From assembly GCA_947567425.1 (NCBI GenBank), contig CANOLV010000007.1, positions 1-64,000 on the forward strand: a stretch of 64,000 nt of DNA. The letters run 5' to 3'. Source of the stretch: an uncultured Porphyromonadaceae bacterium. Its GTDB lineage: Bacteria; Bacteroidota; Bacteroidia; Bacteroidales; Muribaculaceae. The notes beneath the pieces are model-generated. The model was not told where the DNA came from. It worked only from the letters and a program-made list of their open reading frames with translations, and ran no database searches. Position numbers and translations under genes: made by a program. Below are positions 1 to 8,449 of the stretch, one piece after another. The first letter of the stretch is position 1. Every line of letters starts with the position of its first letter.

Positions 1-1
1 C

Positions 2-250
2 GTTGATACATATTTGCGTGAGGCCTCGAACCGTTGCTCGTTCTACGAAGATGGGCAATGCGAAGGCCTCAAGTTGTGGGAGCGGGCAACAGATATGGCT
101 CTCACGCTTTTCTTTTTTCAACCAATCACTATCAATCGCCATCGGAGTGAGCCTCGGCGGCAACGGCATAGCCTATGGCTTATATTCTCCCTTCTTTCGA
201 CGACAGAGGCTATCTCGACATCGACAGCATGCCGAGCACCTTGGCTCTGA
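2..250 (+). other. Possible 3' remnant of a gene entering from the left edge
   Basis: Reading frame 2 is open from the left edge to a stop at 248-250. Its first ~36 codons (VDTYLREASN... to about base 110) look protein-like, whereas the rest, which overlaps the following gene in another frame, is arginine/serine rich and looks like non-coding translation. It may be the end of an upstream gene with a frame disruption near base 110-120, or chance. No family recognised. Confidence 0.2.
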
Positions 251-471
251 ACATTTCTTATTCCATAAACGAATATTTTGAAAAGCATTCCGGGCAGCAG
301 CTTACTCTTGCCCACATTATGGCATTCACACAGCGCTCATGGAAGCTATCTCCTGAAGAAGCCAATGCCGTAGAGTTGATTTTGGGGTCAGCGAACAGAT
401 ATATCAACGCCTACCTTCCCGACACGAAAAATGGAGAATCCAATCCGGTAAGATATTTCAATCAACACTAA
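175..471 (+). CDS. Small protein of unknown function
   Basis: I do not recognise this 98-residue protein. It starts at an ATG just after an in-frame stop (TAG at 169-171) and ends 22 bases before the next gene. The composition looks like a real soluble, mainly helical protein: no signal peptide, no membrane segment, and a natural-looking C-terminal half containing SWKLSPEEANAVELILGSAN and ending PVRYFNQH. There is no Shine-Dalgarno sequence, normal for Bacteroidota. Because the region to its left shows a possible frame break, the start could be artefactual and the gene could be the tail of a longer, disrupted one. No function can be assigned. Confidence 0.45.
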   Translation: MAYILPSFDDRGYLDIDSMPSTLALNISYSINEYFEKHSGQQLTLAHIMAFTQRSWKLSPEEANAVELILGSANRYINAYLPDTKNGESNPVRYFNQH

Positions 472-493
472 TATTCACTAATCAAAAATCAAC

Positions 494-1792
494 ATGAAGA
501 AAATTTTACTTTTTTTCGTGGGGGTGCTGACGCTCGGCGTCACGGCCCGCGCAGCCGACGGCGATGTATTCACCGTCGATAGGTACTTCACTTACACTGT
601 CATTTCCGAGGCCGAGCACACTGTGTCTCTAAGCTATTATAAGAACTCTTCCTTCTCCCCATCCTCAATAATTATACCCTCCGAGGTCACCAACAATTCG
701 GTCAAATACGCGGTGACTGAAATCGGAGAGAGAGCATTCTATAATAACACGAATAACACGGTACTAGGAACTGTGTTAATCCCAAACTCGGTGACAATAA
801 TCGGAGATGAGGCATTCCGTTCTTGCACAAAATTGGAGAATATGCGGATTCCCAACTCTGTGACCAAAATCGGAAATATGGCATTCTTTGGATGTCCCCT
901 TAAGTCAGTGACAATACCGGAATCTGTAACTGAAATCGGTGTCGGTGCATTCTCTAACAAATATTTACAAGAGATTAATGTGTCGGAAGGTAATACAGCC
1001 TATGTCGTTGTAGATGATATTTTATATACTAAAGATATGGCTTTATTATTACAGTGTCCCACATCAAAAACAACCTATAACGTGCCTAACTCAGTAACTG
1101 AAATCAGAGATTATGCATTCTATGAGTGCTCGAAGCTGACTTCAATCACAATCCCCAATTCTGTGACCATAATCGGAAACGATGCATTCTATGGCTGCAG
1201 TGAACTTACTTCAATGGCTATCCCTAACTCTGTAACTGAAATCGGGTATCGCGCATTCTACTGGTGCATGAAGCTGACCTCAATCGTTATACCAAGCTCG
1301 GTAACTATAATCGGGGATTATGCATTCGGATATTGTGCTGCACTGACATCGGTTACTCTTCCCAATTCGTTAGCGGCAATCTCATACGGTATGTTCTGGA
1401 GTTGTCATAGTCTGACAACTGTAACAATTCCTGAATCAGTGATAAGTATTGGAGGTTATGCTTTTCGTTCATGCGGGAAACTGGCCACTGTAAACTGCTA
1501 CGCCGTCAATCCTCCGGGGGTTGGCATTTATGCATTTGATGGTGTAAACATATTCGATGTAGCTCTCCATGTGGTGCCGAAGGCGATTGCGGCTTATCTA
1601 AATGCCGAAGTTTGGCAATACTTCAATATCGACAGTAACCTCTCAGGCATCGAAGATATCGAGGCCGACGGCAGCGATGCTCCTGTCGAGTACTTCAACC
1701 TCAACGGTGTGCGCGTCAACGGCGAAGCCCTCACCCCCGGCCTCTACATCAAGCGCCAAGGCGGCAAAGCCACCAAGGTGCTGGTGAAGTAA
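494..1792 (+). CDS. Secreted BspA-like leucine-rich repeat protein with T9SS-like C-terminal tail
   Basis: A 432-residue secreted protein. Residues 1-20 are a Sec signal peptide ending ARA-AD. Residues ~75-345 hold about ten LRR_5 (BspA/TpLRR) repeats of ~23 residues with the core IPNSVTxIGxxAFxxC; a short non-repeat insert at ~160-200 (VDDILYTKDMALLLQCP) is the 'island' commonly seen in this family. Residues ~395-432 (YFNLNGVRV...GLYIKRQGG...VLVK) resemble the short C-terminal sorting domain of T9SS cargo, consistent with sprA further right in the window. BspA-like LRR proteins are typically surface or secreted adhesins or ligand binders; the ligand here is unknown. The repeat region is more AT-rich than neighbouring genes. 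A hairpin terminator follows at 1822-1855. Confidence 0.85.
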   Translation: MKKILLFFVGVLTLGVTARAADGDVFTVDRYFTYTVISEAEHTVSLSYYKNSSFSPSSIIIPSEVTNNSVKYAVTEIGERAFYNNTNNTVLGTVLIPNSVTIIGDEAFRSCTKLENMRIPNSVTKIGNMAFFGCPLKSVTIPESVTEIGVGAFSNKYLQEINVSEGNTAYVVVDDILYTKDMALLLQCPTSKTTYNVPNSVTEIRDYAFYECSKLTSITIPNSVTIIGNDAFYGCSELTSMAIPNSVTEIGYRAFYWCMKLTSIVIPSSVTIIGDYAFGYCAALTSVTLPNSLAAISYGMFWSCHSLTTVTIPESVISIGGYAFRSCGKLATVNCYAVNPPGVGIYAFDGVNIFDVALHVVPKAIAAYLNAEVWQYFNIDSNLSGIEDIEADGSDAPVEYFNLNGVRVNGEALTPGLYIKRQGGKATKVLVK

Positions 1793-1821
1793 TCCGCGCC
1801 AAGACATAATCCCCACAATAT

Positions 1822-1855
1822 TTCAGCCCGACGAATCCACATCCGCCGGGCTGAA
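1822..1855 (+). terminator. Hairpin after the LRR gene
   Basis: Perfect 9-bp inverted repeat TTCAGCCCG / CGGGCTGAA (1822-1830 and 1847-1855) with a 16-base loop, 30 bases after the LRR stop codon. The following T-run is weak, so efficiency is uncertain. Confidence 0.5.
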
Positions 1856-1918
1856 TAGCGTTTCAGAGATTGGGCTGATTGCAGACCGGTAAGCTTGCGG
1901 GTATGCCGGCCGATACGT

Positions 1919-2329
1919 TTATCCGATTATCGTGGCCACGATATTGCGCGGGCCTCCATGATTTCTGAATTCGCAAAGATATATGCCTTGCCATGTCCCG
2001 AGATTGAGGCGTCCGCGGGATATCGGTATTGATATCGACGGGCCTACGATCACGGCCTTTGCGTGGGCGGGCATGTCGTCAGGGCCTTCAAATGTATGCA
2101 GGTAGAATGGTGCCCGTTCGGGTATGAGCTTGTCAAATATAGCGTTAAGATCTTCTCTCACATCCGGATCAGCGTTCTCGTTAATAGCCAGAGCCGCGGA
2201 AGTGTGCTTGATCATCAGATTCAATAGACCCGTCTGCGGAAGTCCGGGCAGATTATTGACCACTTCTGCGGTCACCAAGTGTACTCCCCTTGGTCTGGGA
2301 CGTAGTGTAAATTCAGTTTGCGTTACCAT
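1919..2329 (-). CDS. YjbQ/UPF0047 family protein (secondary thiamine-phosphate synthase)
   Basis: A 136-residue single-domain protein of the normal length for the YjbQ/UPF0047 family. The family hallmarks are present: IKHTSAALAINENADPDV in the first half and LGTWQGIYLCEFRNHGGPR near the C-terminus. Family members are small trimeric cytoplasmic proteins; the E. coli member can weakly replace thiamine-phosphate synthase, but the physiological role is unsettled. It is monocistronic and divergent from the PepSY-like lipoprotein. A TATTTTTG -7 element lies just upstream on the minus strand. Confidence 0.9.
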   Translation of the reverse strand: MVTQTEFTLRPRPRGVHLVTAEVVNNLPGLPQTGLLNLMIKHTSAALAINENADPDVREDLNAIFDKLIPERAPFYLHTFEGPDDMPAHAKAVIVGPSISIPISRGRLNLGTWQGIYLCEFRNHGGPRNIVATIIG

Positions 2330-2347
2330 ATATTACCATAATTTACG

Positions 2348-2376
2348 CAAAAATAAGAAATTAAGCAGAAAACAAA
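2348..2376 (-). promoter_or_regulatory. Predicted promoter of the YjbQ-family gene
   Basis: On the minus strand TTTG (2373-2376) and TATTTTTG (2348-2355) are separated by 17 bp and lie about 20 bases upstream of the start codon. The -7 box fits TANNTTTG exactly; the spacer is shorter than the usual ~20 bp. Confidence 0.45.
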
Positions 2377-2424
2377 ACTATGGGTGACGATGTTTCTATG
2401 GGAAATAATTAATATACAGGAATC

Positions 2425-2925
2425 ATGAAGAAAACTTTGTTGTATCTGTTTGTTGCGTTTACCGGCGCATTCTCTCTCGCTTCATGTAGTGATGACGACG
2501 ATGATAAGGATTTAAGTTCAGTGCCTTCAAAAGTGGAGGAGGCCATGTCTGCCCGATTCCCCGATGCCAATAGTGTCAAATGGGAGAAGAAGGGCGCATA
2601 TTTAGTCGCCGATTTCTATCAAATGCGGCTTGACAAGGAGGCGTGGTTCACTTATGAAGGTGAGCTGAAGATGACCGAAACTGACTACGGCAAGGATATT
2701 TTCTATATCCCGGCGGAGATCGGTGAGGCATTTTCTTCCGGTGAGTATGGAACATGGACTATAGATGATATCACATATTACGAACGTCCGGACAAGGACT
2801 TTTATGTCATAGAGGTGGAGAAGGCCGGACAGCCCGACATGGATCTGTATTATGGCGATGATGCCGCGTTGATAAAGGCCGTCCGCGATACAGATGCCGA
2901 CATAACACCCGATACAGTGATTTGA
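2425..2925 (+). CDS. PepSY-like (BLIP-fold) lipoprotein
   Basis: A 166-residue lipoprotein: signal peptide residues 1-19 with lipobox SLASC, then an Asp-rich stretch SDDDDDKD as often follows the acylated cysteine of exported Bacteroidota lipoproteins. The remainder carries the 'putative beta-lactamase-inhibitor-like, PepSY-like' pattern (VEEAMSARFPDANSVKWEKK, then YLVADFYQ and EAWFTYEGELK), probably two copies of the ~60-residue unit. Such proteins are periplasmic or surface exposed and of unknown function; beta-lactamase inhibition should not be assumed. Apparently monocistronic, with a hairpin at 2962-2995 after it. Confidence 0.75.
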   Translation: MKKTLLYLFVAFTGAFSLASCSDDDDDKDLSSVPSKVEEAMSARFPDANSVKWEKKGAYLVADFYQMRLDKEAWFTYEGELKMTETDYGKDIFYIPAEIGEAFSSGEYGTWTIDDITYYERPDKDFYVIEVEKAGQPDMDLYYGDDAALIKAVRDTDADITPDTVI

Positions 2926-2961
2926 CCTGATAAATAGCCGACTTCGGTCGAAACCTATATG

Positions 2962-2995
2962 TGCGCCATTGTTTTCCCTATGAAGCAGTGGCGCA
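2962..2995 (+). terminator. Hairpin after the PepSY-like lipoprotein
   Basis: TGCGCCATTG (2962-2971) pairs with CAGTGGCGCA (2986-2995) with one G-T wobble, 14-base loop, followed by TTGTTG. Located 36 bases past the stop codon. Confidence 0.5.
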
Positions 2996-3045
2996 TTGTT
3001 GCGCAAATATGTCTGCCCGTTGTGGCTCTTTTCGGGATTATGGAT

Positions 3046-3053
3046 TATCTTTG
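3046..3053 (+). promoter_or_regulatory. Predicted -7 element of the SGNH hydrolase gene
   Basis: TATCTTTG, an exact match to the Bacteroidota -7 box TANNTTTG, 42 bases before the start codon. No convincing TTTG lies 19-20 bp upstream (only GTTG at 3019-3022), so the -33 half is weak. Confidence 0.45.
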
Positions 3054-3095
3054 TATGATTAATTAACCATAACAACAAATAACACATTATCTGCA

Positions 3096-3797
3096 ATGAA
3101 AACTATCAAACGACTGTACTTAATGCTCCTTACGGCTGCTGTGCTCGGTATGCCGTGTGTGTCGGCCGCCTCGTCAGGCAGTAAGGCCGTTTCGGTATTG
3201 GGTGATTCTTATTCCACATTTGCCGGCTATATGAATCCCGATGCCAACCGTATATGGTATGACCGGACGGCGAAAGATGGCAAGACGGATGTCAACAGCG
3301 TCACTCAGACCTGGTGGCACAAGTTTATCAAGGAGAATGGTTACCGTCTGTGTGTCAACAATTCTTATTCCGGAGCTACAATCTGCAATACCGGATATCA
3401 CGATAATGACTATTCCGACCGCAGTTTCATAAACCGTGTCAACAATCTCGGATGTCCGGATATCATTCTTATCCTTGGAGGCACCAACGACAGCTGGGCC
3501 GGTAGTCCGATAGGGGAGTATAAGTATGGCGATTGGACGCGCTACGACCTTTACAGTTTCCGCCCGGCCATGGCATACATGCTGTCGGAGATTTCCGAGC
3601 GCTATCCTAATGTGGAGGTTTATTTCATATTGAATGACGGCCTGAAGGATGAAATAGACAGTTCAGTGAAGGAAATATGCGGTCATTATGGAGTCAAGTG
3701 CATCGAACTTAAAGATATAGACAAGATGAGCGGCCATCCGACAATAAAAGGTATGGCTCAGATAGCAGAACAGATAGCCCCGCATGTGAACCGCTGA
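3096..3797 (+). CDS. Secreted SGNH/GDSL hydrolase
   Basis: A 233-residue exported hydrolase (esterase/lipase/acetylesterase class). Residues 1-24 form a Sec signal peptide (cleavage near VSAAS). SGNH blocks are visible: block I VLGDSYSTFAG with nucleophile Ser38, an Asn in the NNSYSGAT region, block III ILGGTNDSW, and block V DKMSGHPTIKG with the catalytic His214. Likely acts in the periplasm or outside the cell on an acyl or acetyl ester of a glycan or lipid; the substrate cannot be read from sequence. Single gene between its own -7 element and a strong bidirectional terminator. Confidence 0.85.
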   Translation: MKTIKRLYLMLLTAAVLGMPCVSAASSGSKAVSVLGDSYSTFAGYMNPDANRIWYDRTAKDGKTDVNSVTQTWWHKFIKENGYRLCVNNSYSGATICNTGYHDNDYSDRSFINRVNNLGCPDIILILGGTNDSWAGSPIGEYKYGDWTRYDLYSFRPAMAYMLSEISERYPNVEVYFILNDGLKDEIDSSVKEICGHYGVKCIELKDIDKMSGHPTIKGMAQIAEQIAPHVNR

Positions 3798-3821
3798 CGG
3801 CGGTTTGTGAGGAGTCCATTC

Positions 3822-3871
3822 AAAAATACAATGCGCGGATCCCGTTTCCGGAGTCCGCGCATTGTATTTTT
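3822..3871. terminator. Bidirectional terminator between the SGNH gene and the efflux operon
   Basis: Perfect 18-bp inverted repeat (3822-3839 with 3854-3871, 14-base loop) whose arms begin with AAAAATA and end with TATTTTT, so both strands give a hairpin plus U-run. It separates two convergent transcription units. Confidence 0.9.
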
Positions 3872-3886
3872 ATTGGCAGGAAGTTG

Positions 3887-4180
3887 TCAGATTGTGCGTG
3901 TAATCGGCCAGACGAAGGCTCTTAGTCCCAGCCGGGGGGTCTCAATGTCCCAGGCGTGCAGTCGGTCAAGAACGGCGTCAACGCGTGAATCCTCGACCAT
4001 GGTTATTATGGCCGAAGCCAGCGACGGCCATGCGTGAGAACCGAAATGCGGTTCGCCGTTGACCGATCCACGTCCCTGCACCTCTTTCCATGCCGTGAAT
4101 CCGCGGCAGTTCATTCGTTCGAGCATCTCGACTATCTTATCATAATAAGCCTGGTCGAAAGTTATAAGTATAGCTTGCAT
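3887..4180 (-). CDS. PG0541-family transporter-associated protein
   Basis: A 97-residue soluble protein with no signal peptide. It starts MQAILITFDQAYYDKIVEML and contains RGFTAWKEVQGRG; the size and beta-alpha-beta pattern suggest a ferredoxin-like or P-II-like fold (inference). It is the last gene of the efflux operon, 21 bases after the RND permease. The arrangement matches Porphyromonas gingivalis PG0538-PG0541 (TolC, adaptor, RND pump, small protein), from which the family takes its name. A regulatory or accessory role for the pump is plausible, but no function is established to my knowledge. Confidence 0.8.
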   Translation of the reverse strand: MQAILITFDQAYYDKIVEMLERMNCRGFTAWKEVQGRGSVNGEPHFGSHAWPSLASAIITMVEDSRVDAVLDRLHAWDIETPRLGLRAFVWPITRTI

Positions 4181-4201
4181 AATATAGATGTCGTTTTTTC
4201 T

Positions 4202-7200
4202 TTATCGTTTGATTACTTTGTTGTCGTCGACCACGAGTTTGCGCATCGCCTTGCGGTTTCGTCTGACACCGACATAGGCAAATATGCAGTATAGTACGGG
4301 AACGAACAGCAGTGTAAGTATGGTGGAGAATGTGAGGCCTCCTATGACAGCGGTACCCATCGGACGCCACATCTCGGCACCTTGTCCGGTGCCGACGGCC
4401 ATGGGGACCATGCCGAGGATGGTGGTAAGCGTGGTCATTACCACCGGACGCAGACGCGACTTTCCTCCGAGTATCACGGCCTGTCGGATCGACAGCCCGC
4501 GTTCGCGGTTAAGAGTGATGTAGTCGATCAGCACGATACCGTTCTTCACCACTATACCGATCAGCATTATGGCTCCGATCATCGACATGATGTTCAGGGT
4601 GTGTCCGCTGAGATACAGGATTATGAATACTCCTGAGAATGCGAACAGGAGCGATGTCATAATGATGCCCGGGTACGTATAGCTTTCAAACTGTGCCGCC
4701 ATGACTATATATACAAGAATCACGATCAGCGCCGCGAGCATAAGGAGGTCGCGGAAAGAATCCTGTTGGTCCTCGTAGGAGCCTGAAATCTCGATGTTGA
4801 TGCCCAGAGGCAGATCCATTTTGTCGATTTCGGCCTGGGCCTTTTCCACGATTTCGCTCATGGGCACTCCGTCGACCGATGTGGACACGGTGATGATGCG
4901 TTCGCGGTCTTTGCGCTCGATCGTAGGCGGACTGAAGCGTTCGACCACTTTGCCCACATCCTTTATTCTCACGCTGGATCCGTTAGTTCCATAAAGCATT
5001 ATGTTCTCGATGTCTTCGAGCGATGTACGCATTTCGGGAGCATACATGACTTTGATGTCATACTCCTCGCCGTCTTCGCGGAACTGCGAAGCCAGCGATC
5101 CGTTGATGCGGTTGCGCAGGTATGTGGCGGCTGTCTGCAGATTAAGTCCGTAAATGGCCAGTTTCTCGCGGTCGAAGTCGACCTGATATTCCGGTTGATA
5201 ATCCGATCTGGAGATGCGGACGTCGGCCGCGCCTTTGATTCCGGACAGGATTTTGACCAGACGCTGGGCCACTGAGTCGGTCTCGGTAAAGTCATAGCCG
5301 TAGATCTCGTAGTCAAGCGTAGACTGTCCGCCCATGCCTGAACCGCCGCCGACGGTGACCTGTGCTTTGCGGAATTCCGGATAGCGTTTGAGGTCTTCGC
5401 GCATAAGCGCGGCGATTTCCACAATGCCTCGTTCACGGTCGCCCGGATCGAGCAGACGTATGTTGGCCGATACGATATGGGGACCGTTGTCACGGAGCGA
5501 CGCAAAGGTGTTGTCGGACGATGCTGTTCCGGTGGTGTAGTTCATCACCTTGATTTCAGGATACTTTTCGCTCCATTCCTTGTTAAGCCTTTCCATCACT
5601 TCCTTAGATATTTCCACGCGTGTGCCTATCGGCATCTCAAGCGACACAGACAAGCGGGCATCGTCGGCTACCGGGAAAAATTCGGTGCCTACATATTTCA
5701 TAAGAAACAGTGATCCGACGAATGTCGCCATACAGATTATAATGGTTACGGTCTTATGTCCCACGACTTTTGTCAACAGCCATGCATAGCCGTTGTCGAA
5801 TGCGTCAAGTCCGTTCTTTATTGGAGTGTACAGAATGTTGAAGAGCCGTCCGTGCACCACATTGTTCTTAAGCAGAAGCGAGCACAGCATAGGGGTCAGC
5901 GAGAGTGCGCAGACGGTGGAGATGATCATCATAATGGTCACCATCCATCCGAGCTGGCGGAACAGGACTCCGGTCATGCCGGTGACGAGTGTCAGCGGGA
6001 AGAATACGGCTATAAGCGTCAAAGTCGATGCTATAACAGATACGGCCACTTCGTTGGTGCCGTGTACGGCGGCCTGACGAGGATCGGAGCCTCGCTCGAT
6101 GTGGGTGGTTACGTTTTCCAGGACCACGATGGCATCGTCGACCACCATACCTATTGATATCGACAGCGCCGACAGTGACACGATGTTCAGCGAATTGCCC
6201 GTAATGGCGAGATATATGAACGACGCTATCAGCGAGATAGGGATGGTCAAGGTGATGATGATGGTGGCGCGCCAGCGTCCGAGGAAGAAGAATACGACGA
6301 TGACCACGAACAGCAGGGCGTACAGCACTGTCTCGACCAACGAGGCTATGGTGTTGCGGATGTTGTCGGAAGTGTCCACGATGATGCCCATCTTTACGTC
6401 GGACGGCAGACGCTTCTGCAGCGACGGCAGCATCTTAAGCACCTGTTCGGAGATTTCGACGGAGTTGGCTCCTGACTGCTTTTGAACGATGATCATGGCA
6501 CCCTGCTGACCGTTGTTGTAGGTCTCCTGTGCGCGTTCTTCAAGCGAGTCTTCCACACGGGCTACGTCGCGCAGATATATGTTGCGCCCGTTCTGCGACC
6601 CTACGATTAGGTCCTTCAGATGGTCGGTGGTGGAGAATTCTCCCTGTACGCGGAGAGAGTAAGTGTCTGATCCGATGTCGAACGAACCGCCCGGTATGTT
6701 GCGGTTTTCGGCGGCGATGAGGGCTGATATGGTCTCAACCGAAAGATTGTACGCCTCAAGACGTTTCGGGTCGACATAGATATGTATCTCGCGTTTGGGA
6801 GCACCTGATATCGACACGGATCCTACTCCCGATATTCGGGCCAGAGGGTTGGCCACGTTTTCATCGAGAATCTTGTAAAGTCCGTTCATGCTCTCTTTGG
6901 CCTGCACCGACAGCATCACGATAGGGATCATGTCGGAGCTGAATTTGAATATGATAGGGGTCTCGGCATTGTCAGGAAGCGCACTTTTGACCATGTCGAG
7001 CTTGTCGCGGACATCGTTAGTCAGTACGTCGATGTCTTTGCCGTATTCAAATTCGAGGGTGATCACGGATACATTTTCGCGTGATTTGGAAGTGATGTGC
7101 TTAAGGTCGTTGACCGCGTTAAGGCTGTTTTCGAGCGGACGTGTCACGTTCTGCTCGATGTCGGCCGCGCTTGCTCCGGAATATGTGGTCATCACCATCA

Positions 7201-7333
7201 AGGTGTTTGTCTCGATGTCCGGATAAAGGTCGATAGGTAGTGTGGTCAGTGAAAACAGACCTATTATGACGACTGCCACGAAGCACAGGGTGGTCATAAT
7301 AGGGCGTTTTACCGCACTTGCATATAGGCTCAT
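4202..7333 (-). CDS. Efflux RND transporter permease (AcrB/MexB class)
   Basis: A 1043-residue inner-membrane proton-driven exporter, full length for the hydrophobe/amphiphile RND family. It has the expected architecture: one N-terminal membrane helix (residues ~11-31), a large periplasmic loop, a block of helices ~335-540, a second periplasmic loop and a C-terminal helix block ~860-1025. Proton-relay residues are in place: the Asp-Asp pair in GMVVDDAIVVLEN (about 398) and Lys in IGIVVKNGIVLIDYI (about 935). With the adaptor and TolC genes just upstream it should form a tripartite pump exporting drugs, bile salts or other amphiphiles. Several long antisense open frames inside it are composition artefacts. 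Confidence 0.95.
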   Translation of the reverse strand: MSLYASAVKRPIMTTLCFVAVVIIGLFSLTTLPIDLYPDIETNTLMVMTTYSGASAADIEQNVTRPLENSLNAVNDLKHITSKSRENVSVITLEFEYGKDIDVLTNDVRDKLDMVKSALPDNAETPIIFKFSSDMIPIVMLSVQAKESMNGLYKILDENVANPLARISGVGSVSISGAPKREIHIYVDPKRLEAYNLSVETISALIAAENRNIPGGSFDIGSDTYSLRVQGEFSTTDHLKDLIVGSQNGRNIYLRDVARVEDSLEERAQETYNNGQQGAMIIVQKQSGANSVEISEQVLKMLPSLQKRLPSDVKMGIIVDTSDNIRNTIASLVETVLYALLFVVIVVFFFLGRWRATIIITLTIPISLIASFIYLAITGNSLNIVSLSALSISIGMVVDDAIVVLENVTTHIERGSDPRQAAVHGTNEVAVSVIASTLTLIAVFFPLTLVTGMTGVLFRQLGWMVTIMMIISTVCALSLTPMLCSLLLKNNVVHGRLFNILYTPIKNGLDAFDNGYAWLLTKVVGHKTVTIIICMATFVGSLFLMKYVGTEFFPVADDARLSVSLEMPIGTRVEISKEVMERLNKEWSEKYPEIKVMNYTTGTASSDNTFASLRDNGPHIVSANIRLLDPGDRERGIVEIAALMREDLKRYPEFRKAQVTVGGGSGMGGQSTLDYEIYGYDFTETDSVAQRLVKILSGIKGAADVRISRSDYQPEYQVDFDREKLAIYGLNLQTAATYLRNRINGSLASQFREDGEEYDIKVMYAPEMRTSLEDIENIMLYGTNGSSVRIKDVGKVVERFSPPTIERKDRERIITVSTSVDGVPMSEIVEKAQAEIDKMDLPLGINIEISGSYEDQQDSFRDLLMLAALIVILVYIVMAAQFESYTYPGIIMTSLLFAFSGVFIILYLSGHTLNIMSMIGAIMLIGIVVKNGIVLIDYITLNRERGLSIRQAVILGGKSRLRPVVMTTLTTILGMVPMAVGTGQGAEMWRPMGTAVIGGLTFSTILTLLFVPVLYCIFAYVGVRRNRKAMRKLVVDDNKVIKR

Positions 7334-7370
7334 ATCTGTAGGCTTGCTTTATTGAAAATTATGAGTGATT

Positions 7371-8414
7371 TCATTTCTTCAAGGCATTGACTTTCATGCC
7401 GTTGTTGAGGCGCGATTGACCGCTTATGACCACTTCTGCGCCATTGTCGACTCCAGATATAAGTTCGTAAGAGTCACCGAGCCTCTGTCCGATTTCCACT
7501 TTGTTGTAGGATACATGTCCGTCTTTGTAGACGTATACGAATTTTTCGCCGGAACCGGTCTGTTTTACTATGGCCCGGTCGGGTACTACCACGCGCTCCT
7601 CGGATCCGTAGTTCATGACCACTCTGGCAAACATTCCGGGTCTTATCCGCTCGTTCTGGTTGGGAATGTCGATCTCGACAGTGAAAGTGCGTGATGATGC
7701 GTCAATACGCGGATGAATAAGTGATACGGATCCGGTGAACTCTTCATCGCCGTAGACGTCGAGGTAGACGGGCACTTTCATTCCCTTGTGGACCTTGGTG
7801 AACTCGGATTCGCTGACGTTTACCAGTACTTTTACCGGCACGATCTGCTCGATGGTCAGTATGGGATTTGTCGATGTCATGTCGCCTGCGTCGTAATTGC
7901 GGGCGGTGACGACACCGGTGATCGGCGACACGAGAATGGTGTTTTCCACCATATTGTCATATTGGCGTCTGGCGGCGTCAAGTTCTGTCTTCAGCTGGTC
8001 TACCGACTGCTTCGTTCCGCCTCCGATGTTGAACAGCTCCAATGCTCTGTTGTATTCGCGTTCGGTGTTGTCGAGACGCACTTTGAGCTGGTCGATGTTT
8101 ACATTGTCGAGCAATACGAGTTTCTGTCCTTTCTGCACATGGTCGCCCACGTCCACCAGTATTGATTTTATGCGGTTCATGGTAGATGTGGTGATGTTGT
8201 TGGTCTTGTATGCATCAATGGTAGCTGTGTATGATACGAGCTGGTCCACTTTTTGCAGATGAACCTGCCGCACCTCCACATTGGGAATCTCTTCTGCCTG
8301 TTCTTTAACTGTTTCCGCCGCAGATTCTTTTTCGCCTCCTCCGCATGAGGTCATTGGTGCGCACAGGAGCATTAGGGCCGCGGTCCACCCGGATATTGCA
8401 AGTTTATTTGACAT
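7371..8414 (-). CDS. Periplasmic adaptor (membrane-fusion) lipoprotein of the RND pump
   Basis: A 347-residue HlyD/AcrA-type adaptor. The N-terminus is a lipoprotein signal with lipobox MTSC (Cys ~24). Next come a beta-barrel/lipoyl half (VEVRQVHLQKVDQLVSYT; DVGDHVQKGQKLVLLDN), a coiled-coil hairpin (~residues 100-140), the second lipoyl half (NTILVSPITGVVTARN) and barrel/proximal domains including ERIRPGMFARVVM. It bridges the RND permease and TolC. Gaps to both neighbours are 35-37 bases, indicating one transcript. Confidence 0.95.
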   Translation of the reverse strand: MSNKLAISGWTAALMLLCAPMTSCGGGEKESAAETVKEQAEEIPNVEVRQVHLQKVDQLVSYTATIDAYKTNNITTSTMNRIKSILVDVGDHVQKGQKLVLLDNVNIDQLKVRLDNTEREYNRALELFNIGGGTKQSVDQLKTELDAARRQYDNMVENTILVSPITGVVTARNYDAGDMTSTNPILTIEQIVPVKVLVNVSESEFTKVHKGMKVPVYLDVYGDEEFTGSVSLIHPRIDASSRTFTVEIDIPNQNERIRPGMFARVVMNYGSEERVVVPDRAIVKQTGSGEKFVYVYKDGHVSYNKVEIGQRLGDSYELISGVDNGAEVVISGQSRLNNGMKVNALKK

Positions 8415-8449
8415 GATGGTTGGTTATGTAAATCGGTTTTTGCCGGTTG

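Noticed and set aside
720-1480. Regularly spaced repeats that could look like a CRISPR array
   Set aside because: The units are in-frame ~23-codon LRR_5 repeats with no unique spacers, encoding the secreted LRR protein.
2602-3096. Antisense open frame of 164 codons across the PepSY-like gene and its 3' region
   Set aside because: It overlaps a clear lipoprotein gene and the terminator hairpin; its residue composition (Ile/His/Arg rich) looks non-coding.
4202-7333. Several antisense open frames of 60-170 codons within the RND permease gene
   Set aside because: The permease is full length with all proton-relay residues; the antisense frames have no initiation context or recognisable domains.
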